A DNA stretch of 31,197 nucleotides from JADHLJ01 sp038118725 (lineage in GTDB: Bacteria > Pseudomonadota > Alphaproteobacteria > Thalassobaculales > Thalassobaculaceae). The notes under the pieces were generated by a model. The model was not told where the DNA came from and did no database searches. It saw only the letters and a program-made list of their open reading frames with translations. The DNA is taken from contig JAYOIK010000064.1 of assembly GCA_038118725.1 (NCBI GenBank), forward strand, positions 1 through 31,197, read 5' to 3'. Of this stretch, positions 15,676-24,194 are shown piece after piece. The translations under genes were made by a program, and so were the position numbers. The number at the start of each line of letters is the position of its first letter. The first letter of the stretch is position 1.

Positions 15676-16194
15676 ATGTCCGACCCCAATCTTTCCCTCC
15701 GCCCGTTCGGCGTGAACGATATCGATACGCTGAGAGCTTGGCTCGACGCGCCACATGTTAGGCGATGGTGGAACGCCGACCGAACCGATGGTGTGATCAG
15801 CGCTGCCATGGGGGGGGAGACGGAGACCGGTGCTTGCATGGTGGAGGATGACGGCGAGGCGTTTGGCTATATCCGCGGATACCCCGCTCTGTCGCATCCA
15901 AACGGCCTCTGGTTCGGGATTGAGAATGTGACCGACAAAACGATGGCCTTGGACTTTCTGATCGGGATGCCGGATAGGGTGAACGGGAAACTCGGCCGGG
16001 CGATGATCCGGGCTTTCGTGATTCGGATATTCGAGGACCCGGCGGTGGACCGGATCGTCGCCGACCCGGCGCGCGACAATTGGCCGGCGAACATCGCGCT
16101 CAAGCGGGTCGGTTTTCGTGATCGCGGCGCCATCAACAAACCCGGCGTCAATGCCATGCTGCTGACCTTGGCGCGCGGCGTTTTCAAGCCCTGA
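15676..16194 (+). CDS. GNAT acetyltransferase, AAC(6')-like
   Basis: A 172-residue GNAT protein resembling aminoglycoside 6'-N-acetyltransferases of the AAC(6')-Ib group and the related siderophore-type acetyltransferases. AWLDAPHVRRWW at residues 21-32 matches their WL-x-PHV-x-x-WW opening. ALDFLIGMPDRV and DPARDNWPANIALKRVGF match their middle and end. The acetyl-CoA loop is weak (VNGKLGRAM instead of a clean G-x-G-x-G), so activity is not certain. The ATG at 15676 follows a 123-bp divergent region upstream of the sulfite-oxidase-like gene. Its last 11 bp overlap the convergent TPR-glycosyltransferase gene. A resistance role is not implied. Confidence 0.8.
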   Translation: MSDPNLSLRPFGVNDIDTLRAWLDAPHVRRWWNADRTDGVISAAMGGETETGACMVEDDGEAFGYIRGYPALSHPNGLWFGIENVTDKTMALDFLIGMPDRVNGKLGRAMIRAFVIRIFEDPAVDRIVADPARDNWPANIALKRVGFRDRGAINKPGVNAMLLTLARGVFKP

Positions 16195-18124
16195 GATCGT
16201 CGATCAATCGCCGGGCGAGGCGACGGACCGGCGCCTCCCAGCCCTCCGTGCCCAGGCGCATCTCGATCCGCACGCTCGGATACCAGGGAAGGGCGCCGGT
16301 ACCCAGGGTCGGCCAGTAATAGCCATAGGTCGCGGTATAGCTCGGCATGCCGAGGATGCCGGCGAGATTGAGCGCCGCCGTATAGGCGCTGACCATGCCG
16401 TCGCAAGCCTTGAGAAGCGAGGCGATATCATCCAGGTCGTTCATCGGGTCCAGGTCTGGCGGGCGGATGATTTCCACGCCGTATCGTGCCTCGATGTCAC
16501 GCAGATCGGGCTCCGGGTCATCATATTGCAGAGTGACGAAGCGGATACTCGGGATTTCCATGATCGGGGCGAGGCTTTCGATCGGCGGGTAATAGATCTC
16601 GCCGCGATCCCGCCGACTCATGGACCGCCAGGTCAGGCCATAGATGGGGCCGTCGAACTGCTCTCGCAGGTAAGCGCTCCAATGGGCCACGCGGTCTGGA
16701 TCGGCGGCGAGACCGCGTGGCGCGGCACTGAAATCGGAAAGACCTCGGCGAAACAGCCGCGGCAGGGAGCCTGCATGGACGTGGCAGTCCGCCCGCTCAC
16801 CACCCCCTGGTCGCGCGGCGTTGTCGTCGAGCCGTTGGCGCCGCGCGCGAGGCACAAACGCCAAGGCGGGAAAACTCCGTTCGAAAAGCGGAATGAGGCG
16901 AGAATCACATTGGATCGTTGCACTATCCAACGCACCGCACGACAGGAGAGTATCCAAATCCGCGAAGCAGGTGGCGAATAGGAGTTCGTCGCCGAGCCCC
17001 TGTTCCGCGATCACAAGAAGATCGCGTCCGGGCGGCGACCCGTTCGACCAGAGAGGGCCTGGATACAGGCGGCGAATTGGATCCGGGATCTGTTCTGTCC
17101 GCGTTTCGTACAGGCGCCAGCCCTCGACCAGATGCCCGTTGCCCAAAAGGTAGGTGGCTTGATTGAAACGCAAGCGGTGATCGTCGGGCGCGATCAGACA
17201 AGCGCGTGCGCCATGGCGGATTGCTTCCGTGCTTGCGCCGGATTGATGTCCGCATTGCGCGAGATTCGCCGTCGCGTCGGCCAAGCCAGGCTCGAGAATG
17301 GACGCGCGCCGCGCCTGGTCCAGGGCGCGGTCTATCGCGTTGTCGTCGAAACTCACCGCCGATAGGCCGGCCCAAAGGCGCGCCGAGCTTGGATGCCGCG
17401 CGACCCCGTCCTTGAGCACCGCGCGCGCTTCGTCCCGGCGTTTCAGGCCACGCAGGTGATTGCCGAGATTGCCGATCGCCTCGATATAGGTCGGGTCGAG
17501 CTCGACGGCGCGGCGAAACCCGATCTCGGCGTCCTCGTCCAGACTCTGGTCGGCGCGCAGCAAGGCAATGTTGAACCAGGCGCGCGCCGCGGTATCGTCC
17601 AGCTCGAGCGCGGTGAGAAGCGCGATATTGGCCTCCGAGGGGCGCTTGGCCGCGCGGGCGGCGGCGCCGTACTCGATCCATGACACCACATGTTCGGGTT
17701 GAAGCCGGGTCGACGCTCGAAAAGCGGTAACCGCCGCTGTAGTGAGGCCGAGCCGGTCCAGCAATTGCCCAAGATTGAACGCGACACTCGCCGTTGTGGG
17801 GTCCAGCAACGCCGCGCGGGTTAGAGGCCGCCGTCCGCCAGCCAGATTCCCGGCTTGGGCGCGCGCCAGACCGAGATTGGCGTGGAAGTCGGCCCGCGCC
17901 GGATCGATCTGTATCGCGCCGGTAAACAGGCTGGCCGCGGCCTCGAAGGCGCCGGCTTGCAGCGCCGCCATGCCGCAGAGAAAGGCGGCATCCGCGTTCC
18001 CGGCATTCGCCGTCAGAATGTCGCGATAGGCGGTAATCGCCTCGGCAAGCTTACCCGCGCGATGCAGCGAGAGCGCGGCGCCCAGCGCCGGATCGCGCTC
18101 GGCGGCGGCAAGAGCCTGTTTCAC
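16184..18124 (-). CDS. TPR-repeat protein with GT9-like glycosyltransferase domain (copy B)
   Basis: A 646-residue protein. About nine TPR units fill roughly residues 5-330 (for example AAFLCGMAALQAGAFEAAAS and AWFNIALLRADQSLDEDAEI). A GT-B/GT9-like domain follows, marked by VIAEQGLGDELLFATCFAD, YGLTWRSMSRR and MVSAYTAALNLAGILGMP. The start is GTG 18124, chosen because it makes a GTGA overlap with the preceding gene's stop; longer frames would overlap that gene further. The layout is like Caulobacter FlmG, in which the TPRs bind flagellin and the GT domain adds pseudaminic acid. It is third in the pseI operon. The identity of its target is inference. Confidence 0.82.
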   Translation of the reverse strand: MKQALAAAERDPALGAALSLHRAGKLAEAITAYRDILTANAGNADAAFLCGMAALQAGAFEAAASLFTGAIQIDPARADFHANLGLARAQAGNLAGGRRPLTRAALLDPTTASVAFNLGQLLDRLGLTTAAVTAFRASTRLQPEHVVSWIEYGAAARAAKRPSEANIALLTALELDDTAARAWFNIALLRADQSLDEDAEIGFRRAVELDPTYIEAIGNLGNHLRGLKRRDEARAVLKDGVARHPSSARLWAGLSAVSFDDNAIDRALDQARRASILEPGLADATANLAQCGHQSGASTEAIRHGARACLIAPDDHRLRFNQATYLLGNGHLVEGWRLYETRTEQIPDPIRRLYPGPLWSNGSPPGRDLLVIAEQGLGDELLFATCFADLDTLLSCGALDSATIQCDSRLIPLFERSFPALAFVPRARRQRLDDNAARPGGGERADCHVHAGSLPRLFRRGLSDFSAAPRGLAADPDRVAHWSAYLREQFDGPIYGLTWRSMSRRDRGEIYYPPIESLAPIMEIPSIRFVTLQYDDPEPDLRDIEARYGVEIIRPPDLDPMNDLDDIASLLKACDGMVSAYTAALNLAGILGMPSYTATYGYYWPTLGTGALPWYPSVRIEMRLGTEGWEAPVRRLARRLIDDLRA

Positions 18125-19962
18125 GGCGCGTCGCCCGGTTGGCCTTGAGCGACAAGCTCGACCAAGGCGTCGCGCACCGGCTCGAAGCATGTCGACCACG
18201 GCTCAAGCACGCGCTTTGGGAAACTTCGCATCGATGGAAAGCCAGGGAAATGATCCGTGCCGAGCCGCGTGAAATTGGGGCTTAGATGCACGACCCAGGT
18301 GGGTTTACCCAGCGCTCCGCCAACCCAGCTTACGGTGCTGCTGGGGCAGATGATCAGATCCAGTGCCTGGGAGAGCGCGAAGATCGTCTCGAAATCGTCG
18401 GAAAGATCCGCGTCCTCGAACACGGCGATCTCGCATCCCAACCGAGCTTGCGCTTCGGCGATTTCCTCGGCCCAACCATTGCCGTATTGCATCGAGATAA
18501 ACCGCGCGCCGGGTACCTGGAACAGTTCGGACCAGTCGTCCAAGGTGGTGTAGTGAGTGTTGCGGAAACGGCTCAACTCCTTGCTTCGCCAAGAGAAACC
18601 GACCTTGAGTCCAGGGCCGAGCGCCCCCAGGCGGGCGCGCCAGTCCTCAACCCGTCCCGGGTCCGCGCCGAGATAGGGACCGACATTCGCATAGGCGTCG
18701 AGACTGGGGCGAAAATGCTGGAACAGGCTGCCGGATTCGATCGCGAGATCAATGGGCGGGTTCTTGGGCAGCCACCCGTAGTCCTGCACCGGTTTGAAGC
18801 GATCGCCGCTTCTACGGACCGGCTCGACAGTTGCCTCGGGAAACGAGCGCCGGAAGACATCAACCAGCCGCGCGTCGCATTCCAGAACACATTTCTCGGC
18901 GGCGGCGATCGCGTCGCGAAAACAACTGGCGAAGAGGATCTCGTCGCCGATGCCTTCCTCGGCGGTAATCAGTAGTCTCCGGCCCGCGAGTGGCTCACCG
19001 GCCCAACGCCGCGGGCGGCGGCGATGCTCGATCGCGTCCTTGGCTTGAAGGCGGGCGTCACGCAACACCCAGCCCTCGTGAACGCGGCCCGTGGTCAGCA
19101 ACTGGATCGCCCGGCGGCTCCTTATCTGTGGATCGTCTGGTGTGAGCCGTAGCGCCCGAGCGGAATGCTGCAACGCCGCCTCGGCGCGATCCTGGAGAAA
19201 ATCCACCTCTGCCATGCCCGCGTGCGGCGCGGCATAGCGCGGTTCGGTATTGATGGCGGCGGTGAAACAGCGCGCGGCGCGTCCGTAGTCCGGCTGATTG
19301 ATATAGAGAAATCCGAGGTTGTTCAGGGATTCAATCAAGGCCGGGCTGAGCGCGAGTGAGCGCTTCAGCGCCAACTCCGCTTCATCGAGGTGCTGAAGGT
19401 CCATCAGGCTGGTTGCCAAATTGACCCAGGCCTTGTCCGATAGCGGCATCAAGCGCGCGGCGTCGCTGTGCAATTCCACCGCCTCGCCCGGCGCGCCGGC
19501 GGCGCGCTTGGCGTTGCCGAGATTCATGCGGGCTGTTCCGTGGCGCGGGTCAAGCCGCACCGCCTTGCTCAAGGCGCGGATGGAGTCACTGGTTCTGCCG
19601 CGGGCCAAAAGAAGCGCGCCGAGATTGGACAGGGCGTCGGTCATGTCGCTGTCGAGGGAAAGGGACTGCCTGTACGCTTTCTCCGCCTCCGCCAAGCGGC
19701 CCACCGCCTCCAGGGCCTGGCCCAGATTGCTGTGGAACTCGGGACGCTTGCGAGATCGCGCGATCGCCTTGCGGATCAGGGTGACGCCGGCTTCGGAATC
19801 TCCGGTCTGGTGACGCGCGACCCCGAGCAGATGCAAGGCGTCGGCATGACCGGGATCAATCCCGACAATCGCCTCGTACAGTTTCATCGCCTGGTCGATC
19901 TGGCCGCCTTGATGCAGAGCGAGAGCGGTTTGCAACCCCTGCCGCAGATCAGGCGCGTTCAT
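18121..19962 (-). CDS. TPR-repeat protein with GT9-like glycosyltransferase domain (copy A)
   Basis: A 613-residue paralog of the gene just downstream. TPR units occupy about residues 1-290 (HADALHLLGVARHQTGDSEA and EFHSNLGQALEAVGRLAEAE are typical). The GT-like domain has ITAEEGIGDEILFASCFRDA, VGFSWRSKELSRFRNTHYT and DLIICPSSTVSWVGGALGKP. It lies directly after pseI: the ATG at 19962 is 9 bp past the pseI stop, and an in-frame TTG at 19974 would overlap that stop. The context points to transfer of a nonulosonic acid to a protein, as proposed for FlmG. The donor and acceptor remain unproved. No signal peptide is seen, so it should be cytoplasmic. Confidence 0.84.
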   Translation of the reverse strand: MNAPDLRQGLQTALALHQGGQIDQAMKLYEAIVGIDPGHADALHLLGVARHQTGDSEAGVTLIRKAIARSRKRPEFHSNLGQALEAVGRLAEAEKAYRQSLSLDSDMTDALSNLGALLLARGRTSDSIRALSKAVRLDPRHGTARMNLGNAKRAAGAPGEAVELHSDAARLMPLSDKAWVNLATSLMDLQHLDEAELALKRSLALSPALIESLNNLGFLYINQPDYGRAARCFTAAINTEPRYAAPHAGMAEVDFLQDRAEAALQHSARALRLTPDDPQIRSRRAIQLLTTGRVHEGWVLRDARLQAKDAIEHRRRPRRWAGEPLAGRRLLITAEEGIGDEILFASCFRDAIAAAEKCVLECDARLVDVFRRSFPEATVEPVRRSGDRFKPVQDYGWLPKNPPIDLAIESGSLFQHFRPSLDAYANVGPYLGADPGRVEDWRARLGALGPGLKVGFSWRSKELSRFRNTHYTTLDDWSELFQVPGARFISMQYGNGWAEEIAEAQARLGCEIAVFEDADLSDDFETIFALSQALDLIICPSSTVSWVGGALGKPTWVVHLSPNFTRLGTDHFPGFPSMRSFPKRVLEPWSTCFEPVRDALVELVAQGQPGDAP

Positions 19963-19970
19963 GCCGGTGC

Positions 19971-21032
19971 TCAAGCCTTGAACCCCTGGATCATGTCGGC
20001 GGCCAGGGGCTCGCCGCGTTTGATGTTCCGTGTGGCCAGGGCGCCCAAGACCGCCTTCAGATGCCGCGGCGCGAGGCCGATATTTGGGCGGATGGAGCGT
20101 ATATTGTCAGGTGTAAAGGGCTCCCCGGCGCCGACATCGGCGACCACGTACAGGCTTCTGCGCGCGATCAGCATCCCTTGCTCCGCCTCGCTTGGGCGAT
20201 AGTTGGGTCGGCCCAGGGCCGCGTGGGCCGCGCGGCTGTCATCGACCAGACGCTTCAGCTCCTCGGGCTCCAGCGAGAAGGCGCTGTCGACGCCGCCATC
20301 GGCGCGGGCCAGGGTGAAATGCTTCTCGATCAGTACCGCGCCTTGGCCGACGGCGACCCCGGCGGCGAAGGTGTCGAGCGTGTGGTCGGACAATCCGACC
20401 GGCGCGCCGAGCCGCCTGGACAAATCCCCGATGGTCGAGAGATGCGCCTGTTCCAGAGGCGTCGGATAGGAACTGACGCAATGCAGGATCAGAATTTCTG
20501 TCGCCCCGGCGCCGCGGGCTGTCGCGGCCGCGGTTTCGATCTCCTCGAATGACGCCATGCCCGTGGAGATGATCAGAGGCTTGCCGGTCGCGGCGCAGGT
20601 CTCGATCAGCGCCAGATCGACGATCTCCGGCGAGGCGATCTTGTAGGCCGGCGCGTCCAGGGACTTCAGTAGATCAACTGCGGTCGCGTCGAAGGGCGCG
20701 GAGAAGATCGTGATCCCGATTTGGCGCGCGTGTTCAAAAAGCGCGGGATGCCAGTCCCAGTGCGTGTGGGCCTCCTGGTAAAGCTCGTAAAGACGCCGAC
20801 CGTCCCAAAGCCCACCCTCGAGCACGAAGCCCGGCCCGTCATGGTCGATGGTTATCGTATCGGCGGTATAGGTCTGCAGCTTGACCGCGTCCGCGCCGGC
20901 TTGCTTGGCGGCATCGATCAGCCGGATCGCCCGATCGATCTCGCCATTGTGGTTGCCGGACATCTCGGCGACGATATAGGGCGGATGGTCCGGTCCAATC
21001 GGACGCCCGTCGATACTGAACGATGCCGCCAT
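19971..21032 (-). CDS. pseI: pseudaminic acid synthase
   Basis: A 353-residue NeuB-family enzyme that condenses 2,4-diacetamido-2,4,6-trideoxy-L-altrose with phosphoenolpyruvate to make pseudaminic acid. The N-terminal TIM-barrel part has PPYIVAEMSGNHNGEIDRA and AGADAVKLQTYTADT. The PseI-type segment LYELYQEAHTHWDWHPALF separates it from NeuB sialate synthases. The C-terminal SAF (antifreeze-like) domain spans about the last 70 residues, beginning around RRSLYVVADVGAG. ATG 21032 gives the family's usual N-terminus; ATG 21092 would add 20 residues. It heads a minus-strand operon with two TPR-glycosyltransferases and diverges from pseG. Confidence 0.93.
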   Translation of the reverse strand: MAASFSIDGRPIGPDHPPYIVAEMSGNHNGEIDRAIRLIDAAKQAGADAVKLQTYTADTITIDHDGPGFVLEGGLWDGRRLYELYQEAHTHWDWHPALFEHARQIGITIFSAPFDATAVDLLKSLDAPAYKIASPEIVDLALIETCAATGKPLIISTGMASFEEIETAAATARGAGATEILILHCVSSYPTPLEQAHLSTIGDLSRRLGAPVGLSDHTLDTFAAGVAVGQGAVLIEKHFTLARADGGVDSAFSLEPEELKRLVDDSRAAHAALGRPNYRPSEAEQGMLIARRSLYVVADVGAGEPFTPDNIRSIRPNIGLAPRHLKAVLGALATRNIKRGEPLAADMIQGFKA

Positions 21033-21194
21033 GGTGATGTCCGCTCCGGAGGTCGCTGTCGAGACACGAAAGTGTGCAGGATTCGTGATCATGAAGATAG
21101 TAGAGCGCCTTCATTCGATAAACCCACCCGCGCGCGGCATTGGCGTGGGCGTTCCCTTGCCGAGGCGTCCGCGGACGACCGAGCGAGTGATGCA

Positions 21195-22250
21195 ATGACG
21201 ATTGGGAGGCTTTTGATCCGGGCTGATGCTGGAGCCGGGGTCGGCGCTGGGCATCTGATGCGCTGTCTTGCGCTGGCCGAGAGCTGGATCGAAGGCGGCG
21301 GCGGCGTAACCGTCGCCGTGCCTTCGAATGTTCCGGAGGGGCTCGCCACCCGGGTCGCGTTGGTCGGCGCTGATATGGAGCGCGTTCCAGCCGACATGGA
21401 AGATGCCGACTGGTTGATCCGGCGGTCGGCGGCTCTTGGGGCCTGCTGGATCGTCATCGATGGATACCGCTTCGACACCGACTATCTGGCGGCGGTTTCA
21501 GAGGCCGGGACGCCGGTTCTGGCGATTGACGATGACGCGCGCCACGGGACCTATCCGACGCGACTGGTCCTCAATCAGAACCTGCACGCAAGGCTCGGGG
21601 ATTACGACGGTAAGACCGAGGCGCCGCTATTGCTCGGTCCGTCATACGCGTTGATTCGCTCGGAGTTTCGTTGTGCCGAGGATTGGGAGCGGAGCATTCC
21701 GGACGTCGCGGGCAAGGTCCTGGTGACTCTCGGCGGGGCGGATCCGGGTGGTCACACTGGGCGGCTTGTCGAGGCGTTTCGCGTGCTCTCGTCCCGCGAC
21801 AGCGCGCCCTCGCCAAAGGTTCGGGTGGTTGTCGGCGCCGCGAACCCCCGGTTAAAGGCCTTGCGCGAGGCCTTCACGACCTCGCCGGAGGTCGAGATTC
21901 TGAGCGATGTCCGCGACATGGGAAAACAGATGCGGTGGTGTGACCTGGCTTTGTCGGCGGCCGGCTCGACCGTATGGGAGCTCGCTTTGTTCGGCGCGCC
22001 GATGATGCTGGCTACGGCTTCCAAGGTCGAGGAGCCGGTGGCGCGAAGCCTGGCCGAGGCCGGCGCGGCCCTGCATCTCGGTCGGCTCGCTGATTTGGAT
22101 GTGGAGGATCTCGTGGCGAGTCTTGGTCAAGCGCTCGCCGACGCAGCATTGCGAAAGCGGCTTGGTGACGCGGCGGGGGGATTGGTTGACGGTCGGGGCG
22201 CCCGCCGGGTGGTCGAACAGATGCTGGCTATCTCACCCGGCCCGGCTTGA
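21195..22250 (+). CDS. pseG: UDP-2,4-diacetamido-2,4,6-trideoxy-beta-L-altropyranose hydrolase
   Basis: A 351-residue GT-B-fold hydrolase that removes UDP before the PseI step. It opens with RLLIRADAGAGVGAGHLMRC; the conserved His20 in the G-x-G-H motif is the likely catalytic base. The UDP-binding half has VLVTLGGADPGGHTGRLVEA and LALSAAGSTVWELALFGAPM. The start is ATG 21195; the much longer open frame reaching to 20721 lies over pseI and is not real. It is first in a plus-strand operon and is divergent from pseI, with about 160 bp between the chosen starts for a shared promoter region. Confidence 0.92.
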   Translation: MTIGRLLIRADAGAGVGAGHLMRCLALAESWIEGGGGVTVAVPSNVPEGLATRVALVGADMERVPADMEDADWLIRRSAALGACWIVIDGYRFDTDYLAAVSEAGTPVLAIDDDARHGTYPTRLVLNQNLHARLGDYDGKTEAPLLLGPSYALIRSEFRCAEDWERSIPDVAGKVLVTLGGADPGGHTGRLVEAFRVLSSRDSAPSPKVRVVVGAANPRLKALREAFTTSPEVEILSDVRDMGKQMRWCDLALSAAGSTVWELALFGAPMMLATASKVEEPVARSLAEAGAALHLGRLADLDVEDLVASLGQALADAALRKRLGDAAGGLVDGRGARRVVEQMLAISPGPA

Positions 22251-22309
22251 CCCGGTCGAGACGCCGTCTCACTCTTGGCGAGGCCTTTTTCCAGATCTCG
22301 GAGACCGTC

Positions 22310-23374
22310 ATGCGCTTTGGCTGGCTAACCCTGTCGCTTTCGCCGTCACCGGAGGAGGATTCCGCGCGAATCGCGCAAATTCTGGAACAGGTCCAGGAAG
22401 TCGAGCGTCAGGGTTTCGAGGACGCCTGGCTGACCGAGCATTATTTCACCGGCGAGAGCGTCTACAACGACGCGATCCTCTTCGCTTCCGCGTTGGCCAT
22501 GAAGACCAGCCGCATCCGCATCGGTTTCGCGGTGGTCCAGATGCCGTTTCATCATCCCGTGCGTCTCGCCACGCAGCTCGCGCTGCTCGATAACCTGTCC
22601 GGCGGTCGGATCGATGTCGGGGTCGGCAAGGGGACCGTCTACAACGAGTACGAATTCGTCGGCCATGGTCTTCGCAGCGGTGATTCCCGCGAGCGGATGG
22701 AGGAAGCCGTCGAGATCCTTCGTCGGTGCTGGTCCGAGGCGCCGATCACCCATTCCGGCAAGTTCTTCCAGTTGGAGATCCCGGAGATCCGTCCCAAGCC
22801 GGTTCAGCGACCGGGCCCACCCTTATGGCGTAGCGTGATCTCGCCCGGTTCCTTCACCGAGTGCGGACGCCTTGGCCTGCCGATCCTGACCGCCCGGCTG
22901 CCGGTGGAGCGCATCAAGGAGCGCTGGGACCTCTATCGGACGGGGTTGGAGGAGGGCGGCCATGACGAGGCGACCCGCGAGCGGTTGCTCGATCAATCGG
23001 CGCTCTGGCGCAATGTTTATGTCGCGGATTCCGACGCCCAGGCAGAGGAGGAACTGGCGGAACTGCTGACCCAGACTCGCGAGCATATGATGCATGTTCG
23101 AAAGTCCCTCAATCCCAGCGATTTCGTCATTGATCCCGCGACCCTGAACGCCTGGACCGACCCGGATGTCTCGCATTCCGAGGGCGTCGCGATGGCGATG
23201 GAAACCGGGTCGATATTCGGCACGCCCGAGCGCGTGCGTGAACAGGTCGCCGAATTGCGTGATGCCGGGGTGCGGCATCTGCTGTGTCAAACCGGCTTCG
23301 GCGACATGGCGCATGAGCGGGTCATGACATCGATCCGCCGCTTCGGCTCGGAGGTCATGCCGGCGTTCAAGTGA
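22310..23374 (+). CDS. LLM-class flavin-dependent oxidoreductase
   Basis: A 354-residue bacterial luciferase-like monooxygenase/reductase. The barrel pattern is clear: MRFGWLTLSLSPSPEEDSAR, then EDAWLTEHYFTGESVYNDAI, then RIRIGFAVVQMPFHHPVRLA, then LSGGRIDVGVGKGTVYNEY. Members use FMN or F420 on many small substrates, so no reaction can be named. ATG 22310 has GGAG (22300-22303) 6 nt upstream; the longer frame to 22247 overlaps the pseG stop. It sits 59 bp after pseG and 55 bp before the SpsF-like gene on the same strand. It is not a known member of the pseudaminic acid pathway. Confidence 0.88.
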   Translation: MRFGWLTLSLSPSPEEDSARIAQILEQVQEVERQGFEDAWLTEHYFTGESVYNDAILFASALAMKTSRIRIGFAVVQMPFHHPVRLATQLALLDNLSGGRIDVGVGKGTVYNEYEFVGHGLRSGDSRERMEEAVEILRRCWSEAPITHSGKFFQLEIPEIRPKPVQRPGPPLWRSVISPGSFTECGRLGLPILTARLPVERIKERWDLYRTGLEEGGHDEATRERLLDQSALWRNVYVADSDAQAEEELAELLTQTREHMMHVRKSLNPSDFVIDPATLNAWTDPDVSHSEGVAMAMETGSIFGTPERVREQVAELRDAGVRHLLCQTGFGDMAHERVMTSIRRFGSEVMPAFK

Positions 23375-23418
23375 GCGGCGCGGGTCCCGTGCTACAATGA
23401 ACACGCCCTGATTCGCCC

Positions 23419-23422
23419 GGAG
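23419..23422 (+). promoter_or_regulatory. Shine-Dalgarno fixing a TTG start at 23430
   Basis: GGAG is placed 7 nt before TTG 23430. The codons that follow (TTG AGT ACC CTC GCC GTC) lead straight into the family motif VVQARM, so TTG is the likely start of the cytidylyltransferase gene. Confidence 0.55.
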
Positions 23423-23429
23423 CATACCC

Positions 23430-24191
23430 TTGAGTACCCTCGCCGTCGTACAGGCCCGCATGACCTCGACCCGTCTTCCCGGCAAGGTGTTGCTCGAGGC
23501 GATGGGCCGACCGATGTTGGCCTATCAGCTTGAGCGGGTCGCCCGGGTTCCCTCGATCGACGCCATTGTGGTCGCGACAACGACCAATGTCTCTGATGAT
23601 CCCGTCGAGGCCTTCGCGCGCGAGGGGGGCTACGGCATTCATCGGGGCTCCGAGCATGACGTACTTTCCCGGTTCGCCGGCGCCTTGGCGGAAAGCGACG
23701 CCGAGAATGTCGTGCGCCTGACCGCCGACTGCCCGTTGACCGACCCGGACGTGATCGAACAAGTGATCCAGCGCTACAAGACCGCCGATCCCAGCTGCGA
23801 CTACGTGACAAACGCGATCCCCCGAAGCTATCCGGCGGGACTGGACGTCGAGGTAATCGGGCGCGCGGCTCTCGAGGCCGCCGCGGCCGAGGCGCGCGAC
23901 CCTTACGACCGCGAGCATGTGACGCCGTTCCTCTACCGCAATCCCGAACGGTTCCGTCTGTTAAGCGTGGTTCTCGAACCCAGCCTGGCTTGGGAACGCT
24001 GGACCTTGGACGAGCCCGGCGATTTCGAGTTGATCCGCCGGGTTCTTGAGGGGCTTTATCCTACCAATCCGGATTTTCGGATGCGGGATGTTATCCGGAT
24101 CTTGGACGAGAACCCGGACTGGCGGGCGTTCAACGGTTCGGTGAGGGAAAAACCCAGGGTCGTCGAGAACGTTGTTTTCAAGGGGGAGTGA
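23430..24191 (+). CDS. SpsF/PseF-type cytidylyltransferase-like protein
   Basis: A 253-residue nucleotidyltransferase of the SpsF family, related to CMP-Kdo and CMP-sialate synthetases. The nucleotide-binding motif is LAVVQARMTSTRLPGKVLLE. Later family features are VVATTTNVSDDPVEAFARE, RLTADCPLTDPDVIEQVIQR and EHVTPFLYRNPERF. In this locus it is the best candidate for making CMP-pseudaminate from CTP and pseudaminic acid, the PseF role. SpsF proteins also occur in other polysaccharide loci, so the assignment rests partly on context. It is followed 3 bp later by the methylase gene. Confidence 0.85.
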   Translation: MSTLAVVQARMTSTRLPGKVLLEAMGRPMLAYQLERVARVPSIDAIVVATTTNVSDDPVEAFAREGGYGIHRGSEHDVLSRFAGALAESDAENVVRLTADCPLTDPDVIEQVIQRYKTADPSCDYVTNAIPRSYPAGLDVEVIGRAALEAAAAEARDPYDREHVTPFLYRNPERFRLLSVVLEPSLAWERWTLDEPGDFELIRRVLEGLYPTNPDFRMRDVIRILDENPDWRAFNGSVREKPRVVENVVFKGE

Positions 24192-24194
24192 TCC

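Noticed and set aside
20721..21194. An N-terminal extension of PseG of about 158 residues
   Set aside because: It lies antisense to pseI and lacks family sequence; ATG 21195 gives the normal PseG N-terminus.
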